64,000 nucleotides of DNA. It comes from Oxalobacter aliiformigenes. Its GTDB lineage: Bacteria > Pseudomonadota > Gammaproteobacteria > Burkholderiales > Burkholderiaceae_D. A model generated the notes under the pieces. The model saw only the letters and a program-made list of their open reading frames with translations, was not told the DNA's origin and ran no database searches. The DNA is taken from assembly GCF_027116575.1 (NCBI RefSeq), contig NZ_CP098252.1, positions 1,488,001-1,552,000 of the forward strand. Reading direction: 5' to 3'. Each line of letters opens with the position of its first letter. Position 1 is the stretch's first letter. The position numbers were made by a program, and so were the translations under genes. This document shows, piece after piece, positions 37,260 to 46,787 of this stretch.

Positions 37260-39546
37260 TCAGATCCGGCAGGCACCGCTATCGCAACCGTCATCCGGTT
37301 GTCCCGCAACCGGATTGTCCTGTGCATCTTCCGCACCGTCACGGGTATTCTGGTAATAGAGGGTTTTGATTCCCAGCTTGTAAGCCAGCAGAATGTCCTT
37401 CAGCAATTGCGTCATGGGCACTTTTCCGGAAGGGAACCGCGACGGATCGTAGTTGGTATTGGCCGAAATCGCCTGATCAACAAACTTCTGCATCACACCG
37501 ACCAGCTGGAGATATCCCTGATTGTCCGGCATATCCCACAACAGCTCGTAACGGTCCCTGAGCCGTTCGTATTCCGGCACGACCTGCCGCAATATACCGT
37601 CTTTCGACGCCTTGATACTGATATGGCCGCGCGGCGGTTCGATACCGTTCGTGGCATTCGAAATCTGGGAAGACGTTTCCGAAGGCATCAGCGCCGTCAG
37701 TGCCGAATTCCGCAAGCCATACCGCCGGATATCGTTTCTCAGTGCCTCCCAATCGTGATGAAGCGGCTCGTCGCAAAGGTCATCCAGATCTTTCTTGTAT
37801 GTATCGATTGGCAAGATACCCTGTGCATAAGTGGTTTCCCCGAACCAGGGACAGGCGCCCCGCTCTTTCGCCAGAGCATTCGATGCCTTGAGCAGGTAAT
37901 ACTGGATCGCCTCGAACGTCCTGTGTGTCAGGCCAATGGCACTGCCGTCGGAATAACGCATGCCATGTCTGGCCAGATAATAGGCGAAATTGATCACACC
38001 GACACCCAGTGCACGCCGTCCCATCGCACCGCGCCGGGCGGCGGGAATCGGGTAATCCTGATAGTCAAGCAGGGCATCCAGCGCACGCACGACCAGAGAA
38101 GCCAGTTCCTCAAGTTCGTCAAGCGACTCAATGGCCCCCAGATTGAACGCCGACAGGGTACACAACGCGATTTCACCGTTCTCATCGCCAAGATCCGACA
38201 ACGGTTTCGTCGGCAACGCGATCTCCAGACACAAATTGGACTGGTGAACCGGGGCGACCGCCGGATTAAACGGACTGTGCGTATTGCAGTGATCAACATT
38301 CTGGATATAAATCCGGCCTGTCGATGCCCTTTCCTGCATCATGAGGGAAAACAGCTCAACAGCTTTCACCCGTTTTTTGCGGATCGTGCCGTCGGCCTCG
38401 TACTGCCGGTACAGGCGTTCGAACGCATTCTGATCGGCAAAGAAAGCCTCGTAAAGCCCGGGGACATCCGACGGACTGAACAATGTGATGTCTCCTCCTT
38501 CTATCAGGCGCTGATACATCAGGCGGTTCAGCTGGACACCGTAATCCAGATGGCGTACACGGTTTTCTTCAACGCCCCGGTTGTTTTTCAGCACCAGCAG
38601 GCTTTCCGTCTCAAGATGCCACAACGGATAGTAAACTGTCGCCGCCCCACCCCGGACACCTCCCCTGTGAACAGGATTTGACCGCACTCTGGAAAAGCTT
38701 GTAAAACGGAATGCATCCGGTATGAAACGCCTCCCCTCCCCGGATCGGGCTGCCCAGTGCCCTGATACGGCCGGCACCGATTCCGATTCCGGCCCGCTGG
38801 GACACATATTTCACAATGGCACTGGATGTCGCATTGATCGAATCCAGACTGTCGCCGCATTCGATCAGTACACAGGAACTGAATTGCCGGGTCGGTGTCC
38901 TGACCCCCGCCATGATCGGCGTCGGCAGGGAAAGCCTGAAAGTGGAAACAGCTTCATAGAAACGCCGGATGTAATCGAGCCGCGTTTCGCGCGGGTAGCG
39001 GGAAAACAGGCAGGCCGCCACCAGAATATAGAGAAACTGGGCACTTTCGTAGATTTCTCCCGTCACACGGTTCTGGACAAGATATTTCCCTTCCAGCTGC
39101 TTGACGGCAGCATAGGAAAAATTCATGTCGCGCCAGTGATCGATAAATCCGTCCATTTCAGCGAATTCCCCGGGGGTGTAATCCTCCAGCAAATGGCGGT
39201 CGTAACGTCCCATTTTCACCAGACGGACCACATGGTCATACAGTTTCGGTGGTTCGAACCGGCCGAACGCCTTTTTACGCAAGTGGAAAATCGCCAGACG
39301 CGCTGCCAGATACTGGTAATCGGGGGCATCGGCCGAAATCAGGTCCGCCGCCGCCCGGATAATGGTTTCATGGATATCCGCCGTACGGATCCCATCATAA
39401 AACTGGATATGGGAACGTAATTCCACTTGCGAAACCGAGACGTTATGCAGCCCTTCCGCCGCCCAGTCGAGCACCCGGTGTATCTTGTCCAGATCGATAC
39501 GTTCTTTTCTTCCGTCACGCTTGGTGACAAACAGATTGCGATTCAT
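37260..39546 (-). pseudogene. nrdA: Ribonucleotide reductase class Ia, alpha subunit, frameshifted
   Basis: The protein reads like E. coli NrdA from 'MNRNLFVTKRDGRKERIDLDK' to the C-terminal redox Cys pair '[11 protein letters not shown]', but in two frames. The first frame runs to 'KSCSQG' and the second resumes at 'GGVRGGAATVYYP'. Removing one base from the C4 run at 38662-38665 (G4 on the coding strand) restores a 761-residue protein, the normal length. The ATP-cone and active-site Cys regions are otherwise intact. Either the gene is a fresh pseudogene or the base is an error. Sequence similarity to enterobacteria is high, which suggests transfer. Confidence 0.9.
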
Positions 39547-39930
39547 TGTCCGTTATTCCGTCCATTCAGTTATTCCGTCATATCCGGCAGGCAGCAGCAT
39601 CTGGTGCGATGCCGGCCTTCTGAATGCTTGTGCCGGACACGCCCGTTTTAATGCCGGAGACACTGTTCCGGAAAAAATGGGGAACCAGAATAACAAAAGC
39701 CTGCAATTCCTGCTGACACCGCAAACGCGGAAAACATCTGGAAACCGGAGGAAAAACCATCTTCCTGCACAGGGGAAACCCAGTACAGACGCCCCTTTCA
39801 ACGAAAAAAGGGAAATGCGCCATACAGAAAAATTGCCTGATGGCAATATTCAGAAAACTTGATCTGGCTCAATTTCCTGCAGGACAAAAGCCGCTAACCG
39901 AACGGTACCGGCACATTCCCCTAACGCCAG
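39547..39930. other. nrdA upstream region
   Basis: About 380 bases between the nrdA start and the end of the LysR gene; both neighbours are on the minus strand. I found no NrdR-box pair. An FNR-like site lies at 39859-39872 and is listed separately. No gene is visible. Confidence 0.45.
39859..39872. promoter_or_regulatory. FNR/Anr-like half-palindrome
   Basis: TTGATCTGGCTCAA matches the TTGAT-N4-ATCAA consensus at nine of ten positions. It sits about 310 bases before nrdA and could link this oxygen-dependent reductase to anaerobic control, but such a match can arise by chance. Confidence 0.35.
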
Positions 39931-40812
39931 TCAGGTCATACACCATGTCCGGCAGAATTGCAGCCACTTTCCCAGTGTCGGGGAAATATACTTGTCCCGG
40001 TGATAACACATCGTGAACCGGCGTAAAAAACGCTTTCCCGGATCAAGCGTGACAAAGTGGCCGGCATAAAGCGGCTGTTCGAGCATGCGACTGGATATGA
40101 AAGTCAGCCCCAGATTGTTGTAAACGCAGGATAAAATGGCATCCGAGGCGTTCAGCGACAGCGAGACACACGGATTGTCGAGATACAGTGCCAGCTGATT
40201 GTCGAAAAAAGCACGGCTGCTGGAACCCGGTTCCCTCAACAACCACCGTTCCCTACTCAGCTTCCCGAATGTGACGGACTTTTTCCGCGCCAGAGGATGA
40301 TGCCTGCCGGCGACAATAACCATCTCGTCTTCCACCCACGGTTCGCAAACGAGATACGGATCGCTGACCGCCCCCTCCACCAGAGCCATATCGATGTCAA
40401 AACGGTGAATCATGTTGCCGATTTCCTGCGAATTGCCGATGACAACCCCGGGCAAACAGCCGTTTTCCCGGTCGAACGCCTGCAACATATCGGGCAGAAC
40501 ATAGCTGCCGATAGTCCGGGTACAACCGACCTGAAGCCGCATCTCGGACACGCTGTCACCGAACAGCTGTTCGATGCCTGAAAGCCGCGCCAGCAATTCA
40601 TCAGCAACCGGTAACAGTTTCCGTCCCTCATGATTGATATGCAGCCGCGCACGCTGCCTGTCGAAAAGGCGCACTCCCAGCTGGTTTTCCAGTTCCGCCA
40701 GTGCCTGCGAAACGGCTCCCTTTGTCATGAACAATGCTTCCGCCGCCTGGGTCATGGTGCCATAGCGGGCAATGGAAACGAAGACCGACAACTGTTTAAA
40801 GGTAACATTCAT
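39931..40812 (-). CDS. LysR family transcriptional regulator
   Basis: A 293-residue regulator. The N-terminal winged helix reads 'FKQLSVFVSIARYGTMTQAAEALFMTKGAVSQALAELENQLGVRLFDR', followed by an effector-binding domain with 'LQVGCTRTIGSYVLPDML'. LysR proteins usually control the divergent gene, here a TDT-family transporter 108 bases away, in response to a small ligand. The ligand is not known. Full length. Confidence 0.93.
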   Translation of the reverse strand: MNVTFKQLSVFVSIARYGTMTQAAEALFMTKGAVSQALAELENQLGVRLFDRQRARLHINHEGRKLLPVADELLARLSGIEQLFGDSVSEMRLQVGCTRTIGSYVLPDMLQAFDRENGCLPGVVIGNSQEIGNMIHRFDIDMALVEGAVSDPYLVCEPWVEDEMVIVAGRHHPLARKKSVTFGKLSRERWLLREPGSSSRAFFDNQLALYLDNPCVSLSLNASDAILSCVYNNLGLTFISSRMLEQPLYAGHFVTLDPGKRFLRRFTMCYHRDKYISPTLGKWLQFCRTWCMT

Positions 40813-40920
40813 CGTTTAATTTTTCTAAACATCATGTCAGAATTAATTCGATTTTCCAAATGATACCCCATCGTTATAATCCAAACCATCAAACAGGATA
40901 ACCATCATCGGGGTAATGAC

Positions 40921-41901
40921 ATGCTGACACTCATCCATCAAAAAGTCCGGGAAATTCCAACACCCGTTGCCGGTCTGGCACTGGGAATCGCCAGTATGGG
41001 AGGATGTCTCGAGAATCTGTTTCCGCTCGGCGGAAACGGGCAAAATCTGGGTGCGCTGATCGCCGCCTTTCTGTTGTGTCTGGTATCGATCCGCTTCCTG
41101 TTCCACCCCGATACCCTGAATCGGGACCTGAAACATCCCGTTGCCGGCAGCATCGTCCCGACGTTCGCCATGGCCACGATGGTCGTATCGAAAGCGCTCG
41201 GGCAGTTTTTTCCCTCAACGGGAGAAATCCTCTGGTTCGGTGCCGTTACCGTACACCTTGTCGTACTGGCCCTTTTCATCTGGCACCGGGCGAAAGACTG
41301 GCAACTGAACCATATGGTACCAAGCTGGTTCGTTCCGCCGGTAGGGATTATTGTGGCCGACGTGACCTGCCCCGGCAAGGCCTATACGGAACTGGCCCTG
41401 ATACTGCTGGCTATCGGTCTGGCAAGCTATCTGGTCATGCTGCCACTCATGGTCTACCGCCTTGTTTTCCACAGTGAAGTCCCGGATGCCGCCAAACCGA
41501 CCATTGCGATCATGGCCGCTCCCGCCAGCCTTTCGCTGACCGGTTATCTGAGCATCGTGGAAGAACCGTCTCTTCTGGTTTGCGCCGTTCTACTCGGTAT
41601 CGCCCTGCTGATGACCCTGTTCGTTTACTTCGCTTTTTTCCGGCTGATGAAACTGCCATTTTCGCCCGGTCATGCCGCATTTACCTTCCCGATGGCAATC
41701 GGTGCGACAGCGCTTTACAAAATGGCCAATCTGGTCGCACAGTACCCCCAGGCTGCCGAATACGCCAGACAGCTCCATCTGTTGGCAAACGGAGAAGCCG
41801 TTATCGCAACCCTGGTCATTGCCCATGTTTCCCTGGGATTCGTCCTGAACTATCTGTTCCCTCGCAGAATATCCGTCATCCGGAAAAACCCGGCCAAATA
41901 G
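40921..41901 (+). CDS. TDT family transporter (TehA / C4-dicarboxylate type)
   Basis: A 326-residue membrane protein with ten hydrophobic helices of the tellurite-resistance/dicarboxylate transporter family. 'PTPVAGLALGIASMGG' begins the first helix, and 'FPMAIGATALYKMANLV' is near the C-terminus. Members act as anion channels or C4-dicarboxylate and sulfite exporters; which applies is unclear. The divergent LysR gene is its probable regulator. Confidence 0.87.
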   Translation: MLTLIHQKVREIPTPVAGLALGIASMGGCLENLFPLGGNGQNLGALIAAFLLCLVSIRFLFHPDTLNRDLKHPVAGSIVPTFAMATMVVSKALGQFFPSTGEILWFGAVTVHLVVLALFIWHRAKDWQLNHMVPSWFVPPVGIIVADVTCPGKAYTELALILLAIGLASYLVMLPLMVYRLVFHSEVPDAAKPTIAIMAAPASLSLTGYLSIVEEPSLLVCAVLLGIALLMTLFVYFAFFRLMKLPFSPGHAAFTFPMAIGATALYKMANLVAQYPQAAEYARQLHLLANGEAVIATLVIAHVSLGFVLNYLFPRRISVIRKNPAK

Positions 41902-42021
41902 CCGCATCGAGGAAACCGGCAATTTCCGTGACCGGACAGAACAACCGGAACCCGCACCATATCCGGAAAGAAATCGGCTTTGCCTGTAACAGCCCTGTTC
42001 CGTCACACCGGCCGATGCCAG

Positions 42022-42378
42022 TCAGAACGTCATGATCCTGTCACTGTCGACGACCCATTCCGAAAGTGCCTGCATGGTGGACTTTTCCGCCCCGTCAAAA
42101 TAAGGATAGTTTTTGTAAATACCGCAACGGGCCATGCAGGTACCGCAAACTCTGACGGCAACCCCTTTCGCAATCAGTTCTTTCAACATATGCGACAAAT
42201 CCTGATCATAGCCTTCAGGCGGCTTGCAAACATCCCTGGCCATATCGACAGAATCGTTCATGAGAAAAATCCGCACTTCATGACCGTTTTTCAGCAATGT
42301 GTCTGCCAGTCTGAGTCCATTCCAGGTCACATCAGTCGAATCGTAAGGTTCACGATTGAAAATGACCAATATTTTCAT
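42022..42378 (-). CDS. DsrE family protein
   Basis: A 118-residue DsrE/YchN-fold protein. 'MKILVIFNREPYDSTDVTWNGLRLA' is the first strand-helix unit. Three cysteines cluster as 'VCGTCMARCG' (C78, C81, C85), where family members carry persulfide-accepting Cys. It may handle sulfane sulfur; that is inference from family and context, with a rhodanese-fused CoA-disulfide reductase gene 2 kb away. GGAGG precedes the ATG. The gene stands alone. Confidence 0.87.
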   Translation of the reverse strand: MKILVIFNREPYDSTDVTWNGLRLADTLLKNGHEVRIFLMNDSVDMARDVCKPPEGYDQDLSHMLKELIAKGVAVRVCGTCMARCGIYKNYPYFDGAEKSTMQALSEWVVDSDRIMTF

Positions 42379-43215
42379 GATCTTTCCTCCCTTCAGATTT
42401 CCGTTTTCTCAACATCCAGCCCGGCTGTACATCATTTTCTGCCGATTCCGTTTCCCCGGCTTTCGGCAATCCGGAAAGCCATTCCGTGATTTCAACCAGA
42501 AGCGCCGAACGGATGCAAATACTCTTTCACATATTTCGGCTAAAAACCGGACGTCAATGACGATCACTTTACCATTTCTCCTACTTTCAGAGAATTTTCA
42601 TACCTATACGTGCAAATTTTTCAAAATCGGGCGATCTCCCCCAACACCATTTTACGTTCCAGCGGATATTCACCGGCGACCTGTCTTAAACCGACGAGCA
42701 ATCCGGTGATACCTTCCCGGCAATCCGGCAGAAACCAAGTTTTCGTCAAATCCGGACAACACTCGCGTTTTTCAGACAGCTTGAAATGTATGCTGGCCAG
42801 CCGGATATCGGTTTTTCTCCTTGCCGTCCTTTCGCCATCGAACGCCGATTCATTCCGCTTTTTTCGGGCCGGAAAACACTTTTCCGATGCAGGCGATCTG
42901 CTCATCAAACAGTTTTTTGAGACCATGCATCACTTTCCGTTTCATGTGTTTTCACCATCTTCATCACTCCCGTATTCTGGCGACCGGCAAAATATCTGTC
43001 TGTTTCCGATCAAAACAAACCGTTTCCCGGGCGGATATGAAACTTGTTCGAAAAACCGCTTTTCGCCCCTCCCCAACAGCTGCATTCACTTCCCGCATCA
43101 CCTGATGGGCAAACCGGCATGCATATGCCTGCCGCTTGGCATAAATACAGGATAAACCTGCACATAGTCCTGTCCGCTTGCTATACTTCATTTATCGGTA
43201 TTTCGAGAGAAAAAA
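42379..43215. other. Long region without an intact gene
   Basis: Over 800 bases with no convincing intact gene. On the minus strand at 42945-42850 a 31-residue frame (MKRKVMHGLKKLFDEQIACI and on) resembles the start of an ArsR-type winged-helix regulator that then breaks; open stretches in other frames continue to about 42621. It may be a decayed regulator gene. No terminator or RNA motif is seen. Confidence 0.35.
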
Positions 43216-43548
43216 ATGACAGACAAGCTAAAAGACAAGATAGAAAAATTTCTGGCGATGTGTCTGAAATCGAAATCTGAAAAAGAAGGCGACACTTCCA
43301 TAAAAGTAGATGAACTGACAGAAGAACAGCATCGCGAAATAGCAGAAGACGCTGTCGCCATCACCAACAGCCTGGTGGAACTGCAAAGGCTTTTGCCTGT
43401 TTCTCGGAAACTGGCCGAACTAGGCTATCTGCTTGAAGTCCAGGGAAAAATCACTGTCAAGGCAGGCGAAGCCTATGACGAGGCAGCCCTGAATTTTTTC
43501 AGTGACATGTATGGCGGCGGTATCGCGCTCTCGAAAAGACTCCACTGA
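43216..43548 (+). CDS. Small cytosolic protein of unknown function
   Basis: A 110-residue acidic and lysine-rich, largely helical protein without signal peptide or membrane segment. The N-terminal half is charged ('KSKSEKEGDTSIKVDELTEEQ') and the C-terminal half is more ordered ('RKLAELGYLLEVQGKI'). GAGA precedes the ATG by seven bases. I recognise no family. It is isolated between two long non-coding stretches. Confidence 0.6.
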   Translation: MTDKLKDKIEKFLAMCLKSKSEKEGDTSIKVDELTEEQHREIAEDAVAITNSLVELQRLLPVSRKLAELGYLLEVQGKITVKAGEAYDEAALNFFSDMYGGGIALSKRLH

Positions 43549-43709
43549 ATTTTTCCGGTATCCCGGCATATCGTACCGGCGGTTCCCTTGAATAGGGAAC
43601 GGTTAAACGGAATATCGCCACCGGAACAGGAAGCGAGCCGACCCGCATAACCCCGGGATCACCCACGAATCATGAAACCGGCAATTCAGGCAAACCGGAC
43701 ACGAGCGGT

Positions 43710-44339
43710 TCATGCCATCTCTTCCGACGTCACGACATGCGTTCCTGCCTTCGATGCCAGAGCGGCTTTTAGCAATCTGTCGGCTATTTTTTCCGCCGGA
43801 TTGATCCGCCAGCTTTTCGGCAGAAGCGGATGAAGAATTTTCTTGACCAGCCCCAGCGACGTTTCAAGAGGACGGGGCTCATCGCGCCGGCCTCCTATCA
43901 ACCCGGGACGGACGAACGTCAGGGACTCGAATCCCATACTGGCCAGTTCCCGTTCCACCTCGCCCTTCACCCGGTAATAGAAAAAGCGGGACGACACATC
44001 CGCACCGGCAGCCGACGTCAGGACAAACGACGATGTTCCGTGTTTTCTCGCAAGACGCGCCACAGCCAGTGGATAATCATGATCGACACGATAAAACGCC
44101 TCTTTCGATCCAGCCTTTTTCATTGTTGTGCCCAATGTACAGATGACGGCATCAACCTGCCACCCGCTTTCACCGGCCAAAAGATTATCGAAATCGACGA
44201 CAGGCGAAAACAGTTTCGGATGAATGCCTGCCGCTTGCCGTCCAGGTGCGATAACCGCCCTGACCCGTTCGTCATGAAGCGCTTTCTCCAGTACATGACG
44301 CCCGACCAGTCCTGTCGCACCTGCTATCAACAATTTCAT
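43710..44339 (-). CDS. NAD(P)H-binding oxidoreductase (atypical SDR, YraR/HTATIP2-like)
   Basis: A 209-residue Rossmann protein. The N-terminal 'LLIAGATGLVGRHVLEKAL' is the NAD(P)-binding GxxGxxG motif, followed by 'VICTLGTTMKKAGSKEAFYRVD' and 'FVLTSAAGADVSSRFFYYRVKGEVE', where the YxxxK pair sits. This fits the extended/atypical SDR group that includes YraR and HTATIP2. Substrate unknown. The ATG at 44339 starts the first strand; the frame is open further upstream. Confidence 0.82.
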   Translation of the reverse strand: MKLLIAGATGLVGRHVLEKALHDERVRAVIAPGRQAAGIHPKLFSPVVDFDNLLAGESGWQVDAVICTLGTTMKKAGSKEAFYRVDHDYPLAVARLARKHGTSSFVLTSAAGADVSSRFFYYRVKGEVERELASMGFESLTFVRPGLIGGRRDEPRPLETSLGLVKKILHPLLPKSWRINPAEKIADRLLKAALASKAGTHVVTSEEMA

Positions 44340-44533
44340 GAATAAGTGTTTTTCCCCGATAAAAACGAATGAATAACCCGCATTGGCGAATGCGCCGATC
44401 ATTTTACCAGTCTCCGTGAACCATACCGTACCTGCTCCGGCGACATCATCCCGTTTTCGTTCATTCACTTACCGGACCGGCACCGCCATACAGATACCTG
44501 TTTTCCCGGCAACGACGCTTGACAGCTGCTCCA

Positions 44534-44572
44534 ATAATATATATTTTAATATAATATTTTTTTATATATTAT
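44534..44572. promoter_or_regulatory. AT-rich inverted repeat before the CoA-disulfide reductase gene
   Basis: ATAATATAT (44534-44542) and ATATATTAT (44564-44572) are perfect reverse complements inside a nearly pure A/T stretch, ending just before the AAAGGAG ribosome-binding site. Such sequences serve as operators for ArsR-type persulfide sensors (BigR/SqrR class) at sulfur genes; applying that here is inference. Confidence 0.5.
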
Positions 44573-44586
44573 CAAAAGGAGATCCG

Positions 44587-46218
44587 ATGAATCCCATGCA
44601 GATACTGGTTATTGGCGGCGTTGCCGCAGGGGCATCTTTCGCGGCCCGTGCAAGAAGACTGGACGAAACGGCAAAAATCACTCTCATTGAACGCGGCAAC
44701 GATGTTTCATTCGCCAATTGCGGCCTCCCCTACCACATCGGAGGAGAAATTCCGGTACGTGACGTACTTGCCGTACAGACGCCGGCATCGCTGAAAGCCA
44801 TGCTCAACGTAGATGCCCGTACACGGTGCGAAGCCATCCGGATCGACCGGGACAATAAACGGGTACTGGTCAGGAATCTGTCTGAACAGACCGAGGAATG
44901 GATCTCCTATGACAAACTGATGCTCGCACCCGGGGCCCGCCCCCGCATACCGGCGATTGCCGGTGTTAACAACCCCCGGATCCATACCTTGCGCAACCTG
45001 TCCGACATGGACCGCATTATCGCCGATACCACCCCCGGTATGAATGCCGTCGTCATCGGTGCCGGATTCATCGGGCTGGAAACGGCCGAACAGCTGCATC
45101 GCAAGGGACTGAAAGTGAAAATCGTCCAGAAAGGCCCTCATGTTCTTCCGCAAGTGGATGCGAAAATGGCCATCCCCCTGGAAAACGCATTGGCCGGTCA
45201 CGGTATCGAATTGTTCTTGAACGACGAAGTCACGCAATTCGAAGACAGCGGCAAGATACTCTCATGCCGTCTGGCATCCGGCAAAACACTCAAGGCCGAA
45301 ATCGTCATCCTCTCGATCGGTATCGAACCGGATACCGGACTGGCCCGTGACGCCGGCCTGAAACTGGGAAAACGCGGTCATATCGTCGTCAATGAATTCA
45401 TGCAGACATCCGATCCCGATATTTATGCGGCAGGCGATGCCGTGGAAACAACCGATCGGGTTTTTGGCGGTCCGGTTTCCGTTGCGTTGGGTGGCCCCGC
45501 AAACCGTCAGGGACGTGTCGCGGCCGATCATTTGTTTCTGAGGGAAAAGGCCCGTCCTTATCCCGGCTCGCTCGGAACGGCGATTGTCCGGGTTTTCGAC
45601 GTTGCGGCCGGTTCCACAGGCTGGACGGAAAACCGCCTGAAAGCCGCCGGACGCCAGTACGGCATCACAACCGTCAATGATTTTCATCACGCTTCCTATT
45701 TTCCGGGAGCCGAGATGCTCACCCTGACGATTCTCTGGGATCCGGACACCGGTATTCTGCTCGGTGCAGAAGCGGTCGGGACACAGGGAGTGGACAAACG
45801 GCTGGACGTACTGGCGACCGCGATCACCGCAAAAATGACCGTCGAGGATATCTGTCATCTTGAACTAGCCTACGCACCGCCATTCGGTTCGGCAAAAGAT
45901 GTCGTCAACATTGCCGGATTTGCCGCCTGCAACCAGCGTGACGGTCTTGTCCGGACGGTATCCCGGTTACCGGCAAATGCCGGTGTGCAAATCATTGATG
46001 TCCGAGGCAAACCTGTCGCCGATGCCTCTCCTGTACCCGGTGCCGTGAACATCCCGATGACGGTGTTAAGAGACAATCTCGACAGAATCGACCAGACCCG
46101 CCCTGTCGTCACCGTCTGTGCGCTCGGCAAGAACAGCTATTTCGCTTCCCGTGTTCTCAAACAGAACGGATTCGATGTCTCCAGTCTTGCCGGCGGGCTC
46201 TCCACCCTGATCAAGTGA
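44587..46218 (+). CDS. CoA-disulfide reductase with C-terminal rhodanese domain
   Basis: A 543-residue flavoprotein. The N-terminal FAD motif is 'LVIGGVAAGASFAARARR', the active Cys is C45 in 'SFANCGLPYHIGG', and a second nucleotide-binding motif is 'AVVIGAGFIGLETAE'. From about residue 460 a rhodanese domain follows with its loop Cys at C511 ('VTVCALGKNSY'). This matches the CoA-disulfide/persulfide reductase fusion that handles sulfane sulfur. AAAGGAG precedes the ATG at 44587; the frame is open earlier but this start begins the FAD strand. An AT-rich palindrome overlaps its promoter. Confidence 0.92.
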   Translation: MNPMQILVIGGVAAGASFAARARRLDETAKITLIERGNDVSFANCGLPYHIGGEIPVRDVLAVQTPASLKAMLNVDARTRCEAIRIDRDNKRVLVRNLSEQTEEWISYDKLMLAPGARPRIPAIAGVNNPRIHTLRNLSDMDRIIADTTPGMNAVVIGAGFIGLETAEQLHRKGLKVKIVQKGPHVLPQVDAKMAIPLENALAGHGIELFLNDEVTQFEDSGKILSCRLASGKTLKAEIVILSIGIEPDTGLARDAGLKLGKRGHIVVNEFMQTSDPDIYAAGDAVETTDRVFGGPVSVALGGPANRQGRVAADHLFLREKARPYPGSLGTAIVRVFDVAAGSTGWTENRLKAAGRQYGITTVNDFHHASYFPGAEMLTLTILWDPDTGILLGAEAVGTQGVDKRLDVLATAITAKMTVEDICHLELAYAPPFGSAKDVVNIAGFAACNQRDGLVRTVSRLPANAGVQIIDVRGKPVADASPVPGAVNIPMTVLRDNLDRIDQTRPVVTVCALGKNSYFASRVLKQNGFDVSSLAGGLSTLIK

Positions 46219-46787
46219 ATATCTCCGGAAACACCTATCGGGTGACGGACGGTGATCCAGTACTCCATCTGTACCACCGTCCGCTACACGATCCGGAAAG
46301 ATCGTCAAAAGAATTCTGGCCATCGACAGTTCCCGATATCCCCATAATCCGGTCAAACGGAAAATATCTCTGAAACCCCTGACCGGAAACTGTTCCGTCC
46401 TCTTTCCTTCACGCAACGAAACGGTTTTCGTGAAAAACCAGATAACAATCAGGACGCCACACTCCGTGCACATCGTTCCAGGTTCAAATCTTCCCTTATG
46501 TAATAGTCCTTGTCCATTTTGGACGATCGTTTTTTCTCTCAGCAAAAATTCTCTCCCGGTACCGGAAATATGACGGCAAATAGCCGGGAACCCGGTTCAT
46601 TACACCAAACCTGAAAATCACGCTTTTCTTTTTTCGAATAATACCTGCTTCATGTCCCCACGACAGAAACAGGCAAGAATGAAAGAGTTTCCCATCTATC
46701 CCGGCATTTTCTCCCGGAATTATATTGTTGAAAACAATGACATATGGAACAGCATATGAAAACCGAGGGGAAAAAACGGACTTTTTC
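46219..46787. other. Intergenic region before the decayed SDR/Tat block
   Basis: About 570 bases with no visible gene. The right part holds the fourth AraC-regulon box (46662-46679) and a TATATT hexamer at 46721. Confidence 0.45.
46662..46679 (+). promoter_or_regulatory. Candidate AraC-regulon box upstream of the SDR pseudogene
   Basis: GACAGAAACAGGCAAGAA differs from the box at 50968 at two positions. A TATATT hexamer (46721-46726) starts 41 bases downstream, as at the other sites. The genes it would drive are broken. Confidence 0.65.

Noticed and set aside
35578-38681. Two long plus-strand frames (524 and 488 codons) covering nrdB and nrdA
   Set aside because: They are exact antisense shadows of strongly conserved minus-strand genes, have no ribosome-binding site and show no recognisable protein features.
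43381-43410. A sixth possible AraC-regulon box on the minus strand (GAGAAACAGGCAAAAG)
   Set aside because: It lies inside the coding sequence at 43216-43548, matches poorly outside the CAGGCAA core, and has no gene start in the right direction nearby.
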